From Clitopilus passeckerianus (taxonomy: Eukaryota; Basidiomycota; Agaricomycetes; Agaricales; Entolomataceae), in assembly GCA_944990035.1 (NCBI GenBank), contig CALYLX010000049.1, positions 1 through 64,000 of the forward strand: 64,000 nucleotides of DNA, given 5' to 3'. How positions within the stretch are numbered: the first letter of the stretch is position 1; each line of letters opens with the position of its first letter. This document shows, one piece after another, positions 1 through 12,157 of the stretch. The notes below the pieces were generated by a model that saw only the letters and a list, made by a program, of their open reading frames with translations, was not told the DNA's origin and ran no database searches. Both the position numbers and the translations under genes were made by a program.

Positions 1-466
1 TGCGAACAAAAGGGATGGTTCGATCTTGAAATCCCCGCAGCGCTCAGGCATCTCTACATCCAAAGAAACTTCCTTCTGATATCCCAAGGGAAACCGACGG
101 GAGCCTTTATTCGGGGCACACCTCTCAGTCAATGTCCAGCTGGCATCATATGACCATACATCGCATGATTACCTTCATTGACGCCCATCATCTCTTGACG
201 ACAGTGGCAGGATTCGAGTATCCTGCGTTGATGGCTTACCTGCGCGGACTTTTTTAGCTTCTGCCTCGCGATGCACCATATGTTCGATTCTACTTTTATT
301 ACAACAGACCACCACTCGTGACACTTTCTGCACTATGCGACGCTCTGAGTCGTCCTGATTGGTAGGAGGTCTTTAACATATGAAAACTTGAAGGAGGATA
401 TAAGATGCTCTTATCGCGGCCTGGTGAAAGCAGAGTCGAGTTCAGTCGAGTCTTCCTCCAGTCAAA
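1..466. other. Window edge and lipase upstream region
   Basis: No gene is supported here. Plus frame 1 is open from base 1 to a stop near 150, about 50 codons, so the 3' end of a gene lying outside the window is possible, but the peptide is not recognisable. The right part is the promoter and 5' leader of the lipase. Confidence 0.4.
399..404 (+). promoter_or_regulatory. TATA-like box of the lipase gene
   Basis: TATAAG lies 63 bases upstream of the lipase ATG, a plausible distance for a fungal TATA element. It is called from motif and position only. Confidence 0.35.
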
Positions 467-1662
467 ATGTGGGCATCTTCTACCTTTGCGCTTCTCCTCG
501 CTGCAACTAGTGCATTCGCTGTACCGGCCTTGACCCCAGAGCGTCGCTCGGTCACCCCATTGTCGACAGGAAAGCTCTCCGCCCTCGCACCCTACACCCA
601 GTTTGCTAGGGCTGCATACTGCTCTACCTCCAAGCTGACCGGTTGGAGTTGTGGACGTGAGTTGATGCCGCCGAAATATTACTATACGTGTATATTGACA
701 AGTAGCCCTTCAGAGGCCTGTAATGCCATCCCCGGCTTCCAGCCTACCCTTGTCGGAGGTGACGGTAACGCTGTTCAAATCTGTAAGCCTTCACTCTTCC
801 GCACCCGAAGTGAGATGTCTGACAGAACACATCAGACTTCGTCGGATACTGGCCTTCCAAAAACACCGTCGTTGTTGCTCATGAGGGTACTGACCCTACT
901 CAATTGTAAGCCGCATAAATCTTGCAAAGAAAAGCTTGCAACTAACAATGATGTTCAGAGTCTCGGTACTAACTGATGCCAACATCCTCATGGATCCTCT
1001 TGACACCTCACTCTTCCCCGGGGTTTCATCTAATGTTCAAGTCCACGACGGTTTCCGCAATGCACATGCGCAGACCGCCACCAAGATCCTTGCAGAGGTC
1101 AAGCGCTTGTTGTCCTCCAAGGGTACCAACAGCATTACAGTTGTAAGTAAATCAGCTTCATGATCAAATGTATTCCGAACCTGATCGGCTTGTTGATGGA
1201 AAGGTTGGACACTCACTCGGTGGTGCCTTGGCTGAGCTCGACGCACTCTACTTCTCCGTAAACATCCCCTCTGCTAAGATCACCCTGAGGACATTCGGTA
1301 CACCAAGAGTCGGAAACTCTGCATTTGCCAGCCTGCTTGATTCCAAGGTCTCCGACAATCAACGAACCAACAACCAAAAGGACATCGTGCCCATCGTTCC
1401 CGGCCGCTTCTTGGGCTTCGCTCACGGCCAACATGAGGTTCACATCCTCGGCCAAGACAACGCTGTCGCCTGCTCTGGTGCCGATAATGCTGACGATGCT
1501 CAATGCCAAATTCAAACTGTACCGAACATCTTCGTCGGTAACATCCTAAATCACGTACGTTCTGTTATTTACAAGGCACAAGCGTTTCATCAAAACTAAC
1601 CGAATCTCTTCCAGTTGGGTCCGTATCAAGGCATTTACATTGGCACTATCTACTGCAATTAA
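467..1662 (+). CDS. Secreted class 3 lipase
   Basis: Predicted extracellular triacylglycerol lipase or feruloyl-esterase-like hydrolase of about 303 residues. Exons 467-656, 714-782, 836-905, 959-1142, 1204-1554 and 1615-1662 keep phase. The N-terminus is a signal peptide (ATSAFAVPAL) followed by a short propeptide with an RR site. The nucleophile elbow VGHSLGGA starts exon 5. The catalytic Asp fits the KDIVPIVPG motif and the His fits GFAHGQHEVHI, the usual Ser-Asp-His order of the lipase_3 alpha/beta hydrolase fold. Paired Cys residues (WSCGQAC; CSGADNADDAQC) fit a secreted enzyme. Length matches fungal secreted class 3 lipases. The true substrate cannot be read from sequence. Confidence 0.9.
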
Positions 1663-2386
1663 GTGAAGGACTCCACTATATATTAAAATGACTGGTTTAG
1701 GATGTTGGTATTTCCCTGGAAATGATACCCTTTTGTTTGGAGTTCGCTGTGCGCCAGCTGGCCTTGAATTTGAAGTGCTTAGGGTAATGTGGGGTTTCCG
1801 ACTCCATGTTCGCTTTATAGAAAGTCTATCTCCCAACTGTCGGTTAGGTTCTAGCAGAATCCATGAAAGATGGCAAACCAATGAACCAATGTCGTCTTCT
1901 TGCGCCAGAGATAATAGCAGCTCTCAAAGAATGAGAACATAAGGACGTGATGTTTGCTTTGTATTCTGGAGGACATAAAGGATTTCATATAAGATGGCAA
2001 CCTGGTTGTATGGCATGTATCAGTTTCACCCTTATACTTCACACATTCAGCGAGTTCTCGTAGTCGTTCTCCATTCGATGGAAGCAAGGACCATGATGTC
2101 CGCATGCGGCGATAGTAGTTGCTCATAATTGGTTTGGATATCATAGTTCGAGTTCGCCTTCCGCCATTGAATTGCTTGGAAGGCTGCTCTAAACCTGTTT
2201 GGGCAGCCCAGTATCGCGTTATTATACGTTCCGACATGGAGCGCTGTTAAGAAGCGGATGATGGTCTGTAAACAATAATTGAGCGCTGGTAAGGCAATGG
2301 TAGTGAGGGGCGATTGATGGCAGATATCCGATGCTTTATCGGTATAAATCCCATCGAGCATCTCTAGCCTCTCATCGTGAACGTCC
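1663..2386. other. Intergenic region
   Basis: The lipase terminator and the promoter of the downstream amidohydrolase-like gene. Minus-strand open frames here show no splice-consistent or recognisable protein. I see nothing else in it. Confidence 0.5.
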
Positions 2387-3555
2387 ATGTCTTCCAAACC
2401 TACACGTCCGCCTAAGCCTCGTCTTCCTCTCTCGGCTTTTAGCCCGCCGAACACTGGGGCTTCGGACAGTTTCCCCGTCCCTCATGATGCCGTTGCTGCC
2501 GAGCCTCAGACTGTAGTCGACGCCAATGTCATCGTCTACAACAGCGATTATACTCTTGCACAGTGGAAATCGGAGACAGGGCAGTCACTAGGCAGCCGGA
2601 TCGGTGGTATTGTCGTTTCTTTGCCCGGAGCAAATCTGGAGGAGGCAGCGTCCAAGTAAGTGGACGAGTCGAATGCCGAAAAACCCGCATCTAATCGTTA
2701 ATATTGCCGGTAGATTGGGCTCAAGTGATGTCAAGATCGTATCGCTCTCCGTGCCTTTCAAACTTGAGGATACCACCCAAACGATTCCCGACTTTTTCGC
2801 AAAGTCGTCGGTCCCGATATCCCTAGCTACCGTCTTCAACGAGTCCACAGAGACTGCTGCAGACAGCTTGAAATGGGCCCTTCAACAAGGACGGCCGGTT
2901 GACATTGACGTTGAAGCGCCAATCTCTGACGCAGTTCTTGAATCTTTTGAGGAAATTATAGGAAAGGCCACTTCTGGTCTTGAAAAGATCCCTCCGATTA
3001 TCCTCTGTAAGTGTTTGAATAGGCGATACCGATGGTAGGCAACCCTGATGCCCCCTCGACCTGCAGCCAACATTCTTCCTCCTCCACATGATCTGGAGCT
3101 GCCCATAGTCAAGCTCATGAATCACCCGACTTATTTGGCATTCCAGTCGCAGATAGCAACGTTGTCCTTGTTCCCATATGTTTCTATCAAGTTCCTTCCA
3201 CCCTCATGGGATGCACCCACACCTCCCACACCTTCGGTTGAAGTGGCTGAACGTACCGACTCTCAGCAAAAGAGGGAATGGAAACGACGAATCAAGATGT
3301 ATTGTGGGTGCTCTCGTTCCTAGATATCACCGTTTTGAAGTTGACATCCGGAATCCAGTGTCACCGGTGATAGAAGCTTTCGGATTCCAAAGAATCATCT
3401 TTGGGTCATCACCCTGCCCAACCTCAACCGGGTCTTCGATTGCGAGCGACTGGTACGAGATGGCAAGAGAGTCTTTGTCAGAACTCGGTGTTCCCCAAGA
3501 CATCGTCGACGCTGTTTTCGCTGAGAACGCGTCGCGGATCTATGGGGCTGCTTGA
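2387..3555 (+). CDS. Amidohydrolase-like protein
   Basis: A protein of 331 residues in four exons (2387-2655, 2714-3006, 3067-3303, 3359-3555) with GT-AG introns of 55-60 bases. The C-terminus, with RIIFGSSP followed by SDWYEMARESLSELGVPQ and ending NASRIYG, resembles the last strand and helix of the amidohydrolase_2 (metal-dependent TIM-barrel) family. There a conserved Asp normally follows FGSD; here the position is Ser, so catalysis is doubtful. No HxH metal motif is obvious near the N-terminus. It may be an inactive or strongly diverged member. The start is the first ATG of the open frame. Confidence 0.6.
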
Positions 3556-3924
3556 TTTGAACAACAATCTGGTTTTTTTTTGGATCGCTAGGCATAATAC
3601 AATCGCACCTGCTGTAAAATTTTGGCTCATAATGACATATTGCAATCGCTCGTCTACCGTAACCTTGTTTTTTTGTGGGTACACGGCAGTTGACGGCCTT
3701 CACCGTTGTCACAAGTTCTTGTGGGCGCTTTCATTTAAGGGATCCACGTGACGGTGTTATCGCCTTTCTTGGGTACGCGATTGGTCGTTCAGTTGATCAT
3801 TGGACCCTCTTTGTTCACTCGAGTACCTTCATGCTGTGGGTCCGTCCAAACATCCCTGCAAATCCATCGTTTTCGTGCCAGATACTTATAGGTCAGAGGT
3901 AGCCCTTTTCTGGGCTCAAGGAAC
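3556..3924. other. Intergenic region
   Basis: A spacer between two genes on the same strand, with a T-rich stretch near 3570-3680 that may serve as the 3' end of the upstream gene. Nothing else is recognised. Confidence 0.4.
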
Positions 3925-6329
3925 ATGGACAGGCCCACCATAGATGACCGTGAATTCGGGAAAGGAAGGCAGTACAATTCTTCGTAAGTCTGTCCATGTT
4001 CATGGCCTTGGACAACGACCTAAAGTCGATGTTATCTCAGGAGTAGCAGGGAATCGTCACCGAGAAGGGTGCGTACACAAATGATCCTTGGTCTCCGCAG
4101 CACACTGACATCTTTTATGAAGCCGCCTAAGCGCTCGTTCTCACCTCCCTCCGACGACGATGCCAATTTGAAAACCGTACCCATTGAAGATGACGATACA
4201 CCACCGCCACCAGATAGATCGTTTCTCCGACAACCGCTGGCCTTTGGCCAATCTGTTCTCGGAAGTTCTGCTGTACCAATTGATACGTACCAGGCGGACC
4301 TCCCAAAACGTGTCGGCAGACCCAGGAAGAATATTTTCATGCGTATTGACAATGGTGATCAATCCGCACCCACCTATGCCTCTACCAAAACGAAGTCAAC
4401 TAAAAAGAGACGTACCAATGACTATGGTGGCCAGGCCTCACGCTTCCGCCTTGCCAAAGAATCCAAAGTTGGGAAAGGTACCAAAACTGTCTCTGGTTAT
4501 AATCCCACAACGGTGCATCCGCCTGCAACGTCCTACCATCAATCAGCTTTCTACGCTTCTGTGTCTCCGACGCCCACTCTATCCTCGTCATATTATCCTT
4601 CAAGTACTACGGCTGGTAGCAGTAGTGTCTCTCCTCATTTTACATCAACTTTACCACCAGCTTTGCAGCCATCTCTTCTGCTACCCGTTCTACAGAAAGG
4701 GAAAGAACGTGAAATCTTTAAAAATGGGACGCCTAATGCCCATCATCAGTACGATAGTTACGCTCTATCCTCGGTGGCCACCCCAGCGCCCCAGTCAAGT
4801 CCCGAGGCATCCCCTGCCCGGTCGCCGCCTCTGTGCAAGAATCCCGGCAATTATTATCGAAGGGACTATGACAAGGACCGGGAAGTTCAATCTTCTCGGA
4901 AACGAGACAATTACAGAGATCAGAGCAGTCGAGCTTCAACAAAGCCAAGTTTAAACCAGAGCCAGTCATCGAGAAGCGAGAAGCCACACAGTACGTCGCT
5001 GAATACATGTTACTACCTCACGTCTCAAACTCCTCTTCAGGATCGGCTCAGAGCAGTGTTCAGTCGGCCGCTAGGCATACAACTCGAATGGTCACTCTTC
5101 TCATAGAGGATCACAGATTCGGGAAGCCAGATAAGCAACTCACAGAGGTTAGGGTACCCTTGCGACCAATAGAGGGCTCGGATGGATATTGGGCAGATGC
5201 GAGGTTATTGGTATGTATTTATCAAGTTTCCCAGAAGCGTCATCCGTTGAAACACGATCAGAGCGAACAACTTCAAAACGGCCCTTCGCGTATTGACGGT
5301 GACTTCAAACATTACCCTTGTAAGTTACTACCAGTTAATAGTCTTCCTATAGGTCCGGCAAGAATGTACACCTTCCGAGGGTCATACCGACAGATTTTTC
5401 TACGTGTTACTGCCGATAATGAAGACGAGTTTATGCCAATGAACCTCCTGATAGAGCCCAAGAGAATCTTGAGTTGCCTTGTTGAGGCGGTAATTGATAA
5501 CTCCCTTGGTTGAAAACGAAGTGCTGACTTGTAACTCGTAGCTCCCTGTTCCGGGGACAGCTCCAGTTGCCCCGTATCTTCCTGGGACAAGCTCCCCTGA
5601 AGCTGATTCTTCATCTCAAGAGATGTCACCACCTCGACGGAATCCACTCAAGGAGGAACGCAGACGGGGTCCTGAATATGCAGGACCGCCAAAGTCTGAG
5701 CTCTCCGCCATTCTTGGGACTCCGCCTGGTGCGTTCTCACAGCCCAACCCCAAAGACCAGCTTGGCACAACCAGTAGCCCATACTCTGCCCTAAGTTCGG
5801 GCTACCCTAGTGATGACGAGGAGAAATCAGAAGGCGAGCTGGCGTCGGACCATATGGTTGGGGAAATCGAATGCTACATCAGCGAGTTTCCGGATTGGCA
5901 CGATTTCTTCCAGGCTAAAGCTCAGAGACTTCCCCACCGTGTGTGCGATACGCTGGTACAATTCAAATTTGTGAAGAAGTGCTGGGATAATATCGTTGGC
6001 ACAAAACTCCCATCTGTCTCCCTTCCGATTGAAAAGGTGAAGTCCCTTCAAATGGAAACCTTCCAAATACGCTAATGACGGTTCTGAAGAAACATATACT
6101 CCAGGCACTGAGGATAGACGATCCCGAGTTCGAAAGAATCTGTGCGGAGACTATGGCGCTTCTGGAGCTTTATGGACCTGGAGGGAAACGACTCCAAGAC
6201 GAAACGACTTCTAACATGATGGCGGACAAGAGCCAGCCCGCGTATGGATCAAAGCCAAGCAAGAAGCTGTTGCACCACTTGCAAGACTTGGACAAGAAAT
6301 GGAAAGCGGGACACCCTGATACCAATTGA
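3925..6329 (+). CDS. Unknown protein with AT-hook-like motif
   Basis: Not recognised. The model gives about 730 residues: 3925-3983, 4041-4990, 5041-5489, 5542-6036, 6090-6329. In-frame introns inside 5211-5352 are possible and would shorten it. The first third is Ser/Pro/basic and disordered, with an AT-hook-like core (KRVGRPRKN) and several Lys/Arg clusters, so nuclear DNA binding is plausible. A middle ordered block contains RQIFLRVTADNEDEF. After an acidic stretch (SDDEEKSEGE) comes an aromatic helical block (ISEFPDWHDFF; FKFVKKCWDNI), then a helical C-terminus. It could be a lineage-specific chromatin protein; that is inference from composition and one short motif. Confidence 0.6.
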
Positions 6330-6476
6330 ACTATACATAACATGTAATCGTAATATCTAAATAGATTTGGGACTTTTTGTAGACGACTAGATTGAAGCGG
6401 CGACCAAAGGAGGACGCGTCCCAAAATGAGCTGATCACGCTCCAATACGCGTCCCAACTTTCTGTAAATCTTCATC

Positions 6477-8510
6477 ATGTCGTCCAGCATAGAGCTCATT
6501 AATCCGAAAGCTGAGAGCGTGCGACGGGCAGCTGCTCTGCAGGTACATATGTTTGAGCTCAATGTTCAGCGTAGTTCTGACCAATTTTCAAGGTAAACAC
6601 CACCGGCGCAATGGGTCTTGCCAATGTGGTGAAAGGCAATCTCGGTACGAAAACGATCTCGTTCTCGAACCTAAGATTCTAAATTATATTAATCAGGCCC
6701 AAGGGGAACCTTGAAAATGTTGGTGGACGGTGCTGGTCAGATCAAGATGACGAAGGACGGAAAAGTTCTTCTATCAGAGATGCAGATCCAAAACCCTACA
6801 GCAGCCATGATTGCTCGAACTGCAGTGGCTCAGGATGATCAGGTTGGGGATGGAACAACATCGGTGGTGCTATTGGTGGGAGAGCTGTTGAAGCAGGCTG
6901 ATCGATACATTTCTGAGGGTGTTCATCCGACCGTTATCGGAGAAGGTTTCGATATGGCAAAGAAGGAGGCTTTGAAGGTTCGTCCCCATAATGTTTTGAA
7001 TCGTCAACATAAATTTTGAATCTTTTCGTGGCAGTTCCTTGATACGTTCAAGCAATCCACCCCACTCGACCGAGCAACTCTGATCAACGTTGCCTTTACT
7101 TCACTGTCGACAAAACTCAACGCTCAGCTCGCAAAGAAACTTGCAGCAGATGTTGTTGATGCTGTTACTGCGATTCGGCCGGCGAAGAAAGGTTCGGGTC
7201 GCCTTCGGATCCGTTTTATGCTCTTAACCCAATACATTTCTACCCACAGAAGGAGAGCAGTTCCAAGACCCGATAGATCTTCACATGATTGAAATCATGA
7301 AAATGCAGCACCGAACTGCGTCAGAAACCCAACTTGTTCGAGGTCTGGTACTCGATCACGGGGGAAGACACCCTGACATGCCCAAACGACTCGAAAACGC
7401 CTATGTACTGACATTGAACGTCAGCTTGGAGTATGAAAAGACGTAAGTAAACCATAATTTGGACAGCCTAGTTCCGATTACTGATTGTTAAACTTAGCGA
7501 GGTTAACTCTGGATTCTTCTACTCCACAGCAGAGCAGCGTGAAAAACTCGTCGAGTCGGAACGAAGGCACACCGATGCCAAAGTGAGGAAGATTGTCGAG
7601 TTTAAGAACGCTGTCTGTGATCAAGCCGTGGATTCGAAAGAGAAGAAGAAAACCTTTGTCATTATCAATCAGAAGGGTATCGACCCTCTTAGTCTGGATC
7701 TACTCGCGAAGAATGGGATTCTTGCTCTCCGACGTGCAAAGAGGAGAAATATGGAGCGGTGCGCCAAATCGTCAAGTTATATTCTTAGGCTATAATTATT
7801 AACTTTTCTCCCAGCATGCAATTGGTCTGCGGAGGCATTGCTCAGAATTCCGTCGACGACCTCACACCTGACATCCTTGGCTGGGCTGGGCTAGTTTATG
7901 AGCATACCCTCGGCGAAGAAAAGTTCACATTCATTGAAGAAGTCAGGCAGCCCAAATCTGTCACACTTCTTATCAAGGGCCCGAATTCCCACACCATCCA
8001 ACAAATACAAGATGCCCTCCGAGATGGTCTTCGCGCCGTCAAGAACGCCATCGAAGATAACTGCTTAATTCCTGGGGCAGGTGCATTTGAAGTCGCTTGC
8101 TCGGCGCACCTGAGCGGGCCCGTGAAGAAGAGCGCAAAGGGCAGGGTCAAGATGGGTGTGCAAGCTTTCGCTGACGCTATGTTGATCATTCCGAAGACCT
8201 TGGCTGCAAACGGTGGATTTGATGTACAGGAAGCAGTTGTTTCCTTGCAGGATCAACAGGCTGAGGGTAACATTGTCGGCCTGGATTTGGAGTCTGGTGA
8301 ACCATTTGATCCCACTGTTGAGGGTATCTGGGACAATTACAGGGTGAAGAGGCAGATGCTTCACTCATGGTGCGCCTTCTTTGATACACATATACTTGCA
8401 TATCCTCATAGAATTTCTGTAGCTCTGTCATCGCCGTCAACCTCCTCTCCACGGACGAGATCCTGCGAGCCGGCCGTTCGTCTCTCAAATCCGAAGGTCC
8501 CGGACAGTGA
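6477..8510 (+). CDS. CCT6: T-complex chaperonin zeta subunit CCT6
   Basis: Subunit zeta of the cytosolic TRiC/CCT chaperonin, which folds actin, tubulin and other clients with ATP. Eight exons (6477-6542, 6593-6644, 6697-6977, 7035-7191, 7250-7442, 7498-7758, 7815-8369, 8423-8510) give 550 residues, the normal size. The equatorial domain carries [14 protein letters not shown] and the ATP motif GDGTTSVV. The apical domain contains [11 protein letters not shown]. The C-terminal part has the GAGAFE segment and [12 protein letters not shown], which match zeta rather than other subunits. It faces SET9 tail to tail, 272 bases apart. Confidence 0.95.
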
Positions 8511-8782
8511 GCAAGCAATAGGATGACGAAAATTGCATTTAGGCGCGATAAGCTATACAATTATTGTTGCCTTTACTACGATATTTACACAACTCTGTAA
8601 TTAGCAATAAGAAGAGTGAGGAGGGAATTGCAGACAATATAGACACAGCGTGAGGGTTGGACCGGATCGAGAAAACAGCAAGAAACAAAGAAAAATGTAA
8701 GAATGTACAGAAACGTGCAAGTTGTTGTTGACCGTTCGTGTTATGAGTGTCGAGTGTGGAAAGAATATGAAAAGTTAATAAA

Positions 8783-11700
8783 TTAGTAGTCCGACTGGTC
8801 ACCATCGTCCCACCCAGCGTTCACCAAGTTCGGCTTTGGGAGGACTTCGTTTGTCGACTCCTTGAAGGCTTTTGTGGTGTACACCTCAGGAACCTTCTTG
8901 ACCAGTGGGGGATACACATGGACGAGATCCCCGTTGCACGCGTTCGGGTCGACGTTCAACATCGAAGCCTAGTGACGAGGTTCGTTGAGTTCAACATGGT
9001 TTACAGATTCAGGACTAGAAAGAGAGTCAATCACACCTTGTCATCCAAGATATGTGTGCAGCTGACCGTCGCATAGACAAGAGACACTCGTCGCGTTCTC
9101 GTCTGCTCAGGGGTCTGTTTTGTATCTTGTTCGGGTGGGGCCTTTTCGACAGTGGGTGGTGGCAGCCATCGACGGCGCGCGAAATTGGTGGGTGAGGGCT
9201 TGTATGTCAAGATGCCTCGTGCGGGAGAACTAATGGATGAAGGTTCAGCTGGAGCTGGGGTAGACTCCACTGCATTGGTGGTAATGGTGGCAGAAATCGA
9301 CGGTGGTTGGGCGGCGACTTTATCTTCGTTCCTGGAAGGGTTGTCATCATGGGTAGGCGAAGGATCGTCCAGTATCACCGGCCCCGCCCAAGCTTTAAGG
9401 GCAAAGCTGAGAGGGTTCGGTGTCGAGAATAACTTCCCTCCTCTAAAGCTGGAAAGTGGCCGAGGAAGCGCCTTCTTGGGGGATGCCCCTTCGTCGTCTT
9501 GATTGTCCTCGACCTCGCGCTTAGGGGACTTTCGCCTGTGGTTGTCGTCAGGATCATCCTCTCTGGTTCGTTTCCTCCTAGGAGATGTCCGGCAACCAGC
9601 AGGGCGATCATCCCTAGTGTTTTCGTCTTTGGGCTTGCTCTTCACAAGCGACACGGGAGCACTCTTGGAAGGAGTGTTCAACATGGATGATCTCCTCCCA
9701 CCACGAGACTTACGGTCAAATCTACCGTTATGTGCTCGAGGCTGACCAGCAGCTGTGACAGTGACTACTTTGCTCTTTTGTGCTCTTGGAGAGCTAAGCC
9801 TTGGTCGCCCGCGTTTGCGCTTTTCTGGGGGAGGGGGTGCTGGGAGGCTGTGTCGTTTCCTGTTAGACAAGAAGCTCTTTGATGCCGTCTTGCTCAGCTT
9901 AACAGAGGGGGCTTCAAGCTTCCTCCTTTTTGAAGGAGGTTCTGGGGATTCTTCACGTTTCCTTGTCTTCGCTGCAGCGGCAAGTTTGCGATCGACAGCA
10001 GATAGAGAATGTTTGGTAACGCGCTTGGAGGATTCAGCGACGAGGGAGTCTTCGCGGGGCGTAGGCAAAGAACCAGCACCTGGTGAGCGGCCTGGCCATG
10101 GCTGACCATAGATAGCGGCGTGACGAAGGCATCTGAGAACGTTGTGAGCAACGAGTAAGCTGACACTATGATAGGTCCTACCTCGGACATTCAAGCTTGG
10201 TCCGTTTCTTCTTCGAAGCATTCTCGAGGCCAAGACCCCAGACGACCTGGGAATCAACAGAGATCACAGGCAAAATGCTGCGACAAGTGACACACAGCGG
10301 CAATGGTTTACCGTCAGGGCCCTTCGGGATATCTGGTTTGGTAGGCGGATCCTTTGCCGATTCGACGATAACGGGAGATGGTCGCGCACGTAACAAGCGT
10401 GGTTCAGCCTCCTCCTTCTTGACTTGAACTTCGTCCTTTTTGGCGTTCTTGGGAGGTCTCCCTCGAGGCCTTGCGGACGGCGTTGACGAAGATTCCTTTT
10501 CTTTGCCCTTTGACGAGGATGAAGAACGAGTGACTCGTTTCGGGGATTGTGATTCTTCAGATGCAGGGGGTGTGGCCAATTGTTTCTGGGGGGTTTCTCG
10601 CCCGGTTGTTGACCGACTTTTATCCCGAATGTTCTGCAATCTAGTAGAAATGATTGAACGGAACGGCGTCTTCGGCGTAGATGGGCCAGTACCGGCAGGA
10701 GAAGGTGAGTTTAGTGAGGTAAGTTCGGAGGAAGGGGTGCTAGCTTCGGTGGTGAGTTCAATGTCGGCTGGGATATCTGGCGCATCTGCAAGCGGAACAA
10801 CGTCATCACCCTCTTCTTCGTCACTTTCGTCGCTGTCTTCTCCTTTTTTGGATGTGATAGTATAGACACCTCGACGAGTTCTTCTCTCATTTAGGTTGAG
10901 TGCCGGTGTTTCTTCCGAATTTGGTCCAGCCGACGAGTCTTCCGAATCTTCATCCGACTCTGAATCAGAGTCCTCAGGTTCCTCCTCCTCTTCCCCTGTT
11001 ACAGGTGCATATCCTCCTCGACCATGCTTCTCGCATGTTTCGCAGAGACAGTGTCGGTTTTTCCGACCAACTAGAAATAGAAACAACCAAGGTCACATGC
11101 ATAATCAACCGACTTAGAGCCGCACAACTTACAGTAGCCATCGCCATAATGTGCAGTGATCTCCTCTCCCATTTGGATGGGTCGGAGGGTCCTGAACGTG
11201 ATATATCTACCCTCGCGGAACAGCTCACAGTTGTTTTCACAATCGTGCTAGGGAGAAATTTCAGTTACCAACAGCAGGTGACACGCTTCAAGCACTCACA
11301 TTCACAAAACGGGCCGGACCAAGGAACAAATGATTCTTCTTCATCTGCTTCGAATGTATGACGCTGAAGTCCCTCCTCACATCGCAGTTCCTGAGGTCAG
11401 TTCTCTTGAGTTCCCTATCCTCCTCTTCGGTCAGGTTAGCCATTGAACCCTTAAGTTCTGCAATAACCGTCCCTGCTGGCACAGGTCGCGTTGCCAGGAT
11501 GCATAACTCTGACTTGCCAGTCTGATGAGAATATCGTGACGTGTGGGCGATCTCAATGTAACCAATAGGGTTGTAAAGTTCTAGATACCGAAGAGCGTGC
11601 CTGTGGGAATGTCAGCCAGAGCTAGCGAATGTGGGTCCTCAGAAGGAAGCAACTTACGTGGCGAATGCGTTGATTTGTTTCTGGGTGTATGTCTTAATGT

Positions 11701-12157
11701 AATAACGTATAGGAGCCAGACTGTGGATTGAAGGCGCCCTCGTTCAGTTGGGGTTTATGTGGCGAAATAATGTCAACCCACAGAAGGAGTTCGTCGACAG
11801 CTTGTCGTGTAGCATGAGATATTGGCAATTTTGACGAAGTCAACTAGAATTTCAGAAGAAGACGCGCGTTAGTTCATGAGTCCTTGTCTTCTTCGGCAGA
11901 GCGCAGAGCTAATGAGGGGCACTCACGCGCCTGACTATCCTCATGATGTCCTGGGCGTCGACCTTGGGCAGTCTTCTCGAGGGGTCCATTTTATGCACCA
12001 GCAGAGGCACCGCCCCCGTGCCAACCTTTTCAACCAAGAGATGGCTGAGAAAGTCGTCGTCCTTGGAGAGGTCCCTGTAGTTCATGATCTTGGTTGGACG
12101 CCATGTCACTCGGGACCGCGAAGACGATGCAGCTGGCAGGACATGAGTTCGTGCCAT
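8783..12157 (-). CDS. SET9: Histone H4-K20 methyltransferase SET9/SUV420
   Basis: Predicted nuclear enzyme that methylates lysine 20 of histone H4. Eight exons on the minus strand (12157-11927, 11843-11782, 11720-11658, 11600-11300, 11247-11133, 11070-10182, 10132-9037, 8968-8783) total 980 residues in phase. The SUV420-type SET domain lies roughly at residues 100-275: YIEIAHTSRYSHQTGKSEL, LGPARFVNHDCENNC, GEEITAHYGDGYFGRKN, then the Cys cluster CLCETCEKHG. The remaining 700 residues are disordered and acidic/basic, with AT-hook-like cores (PRGRPPK; RKRGRPRL) and a second Cys pair (LCVTCRS). The long tail is larger than yeast relatives and may tether the enzyme to chromatin (inference). Confidence 0.93.

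Noticed and set aside
1851..2454. Overlapping minus-strand open frames of about 130 codons
   Set aside because: No recognisable motifs and no splice partners; composition looks like random frames in intergenic DNA.
5320..5352. A 33-base intron in the AT-hook gene
   Set aside because: It is shorter than any supported intron here and the frame reads through without a stop; left as coding, with the uncertainty noted.
9152..10865. Long plus-strand open frames opposite SET9
   Set aside because: They mirror the biased Ser/Arg/Lys codons of the SET9 tail on the other strand and show no independent motifs.
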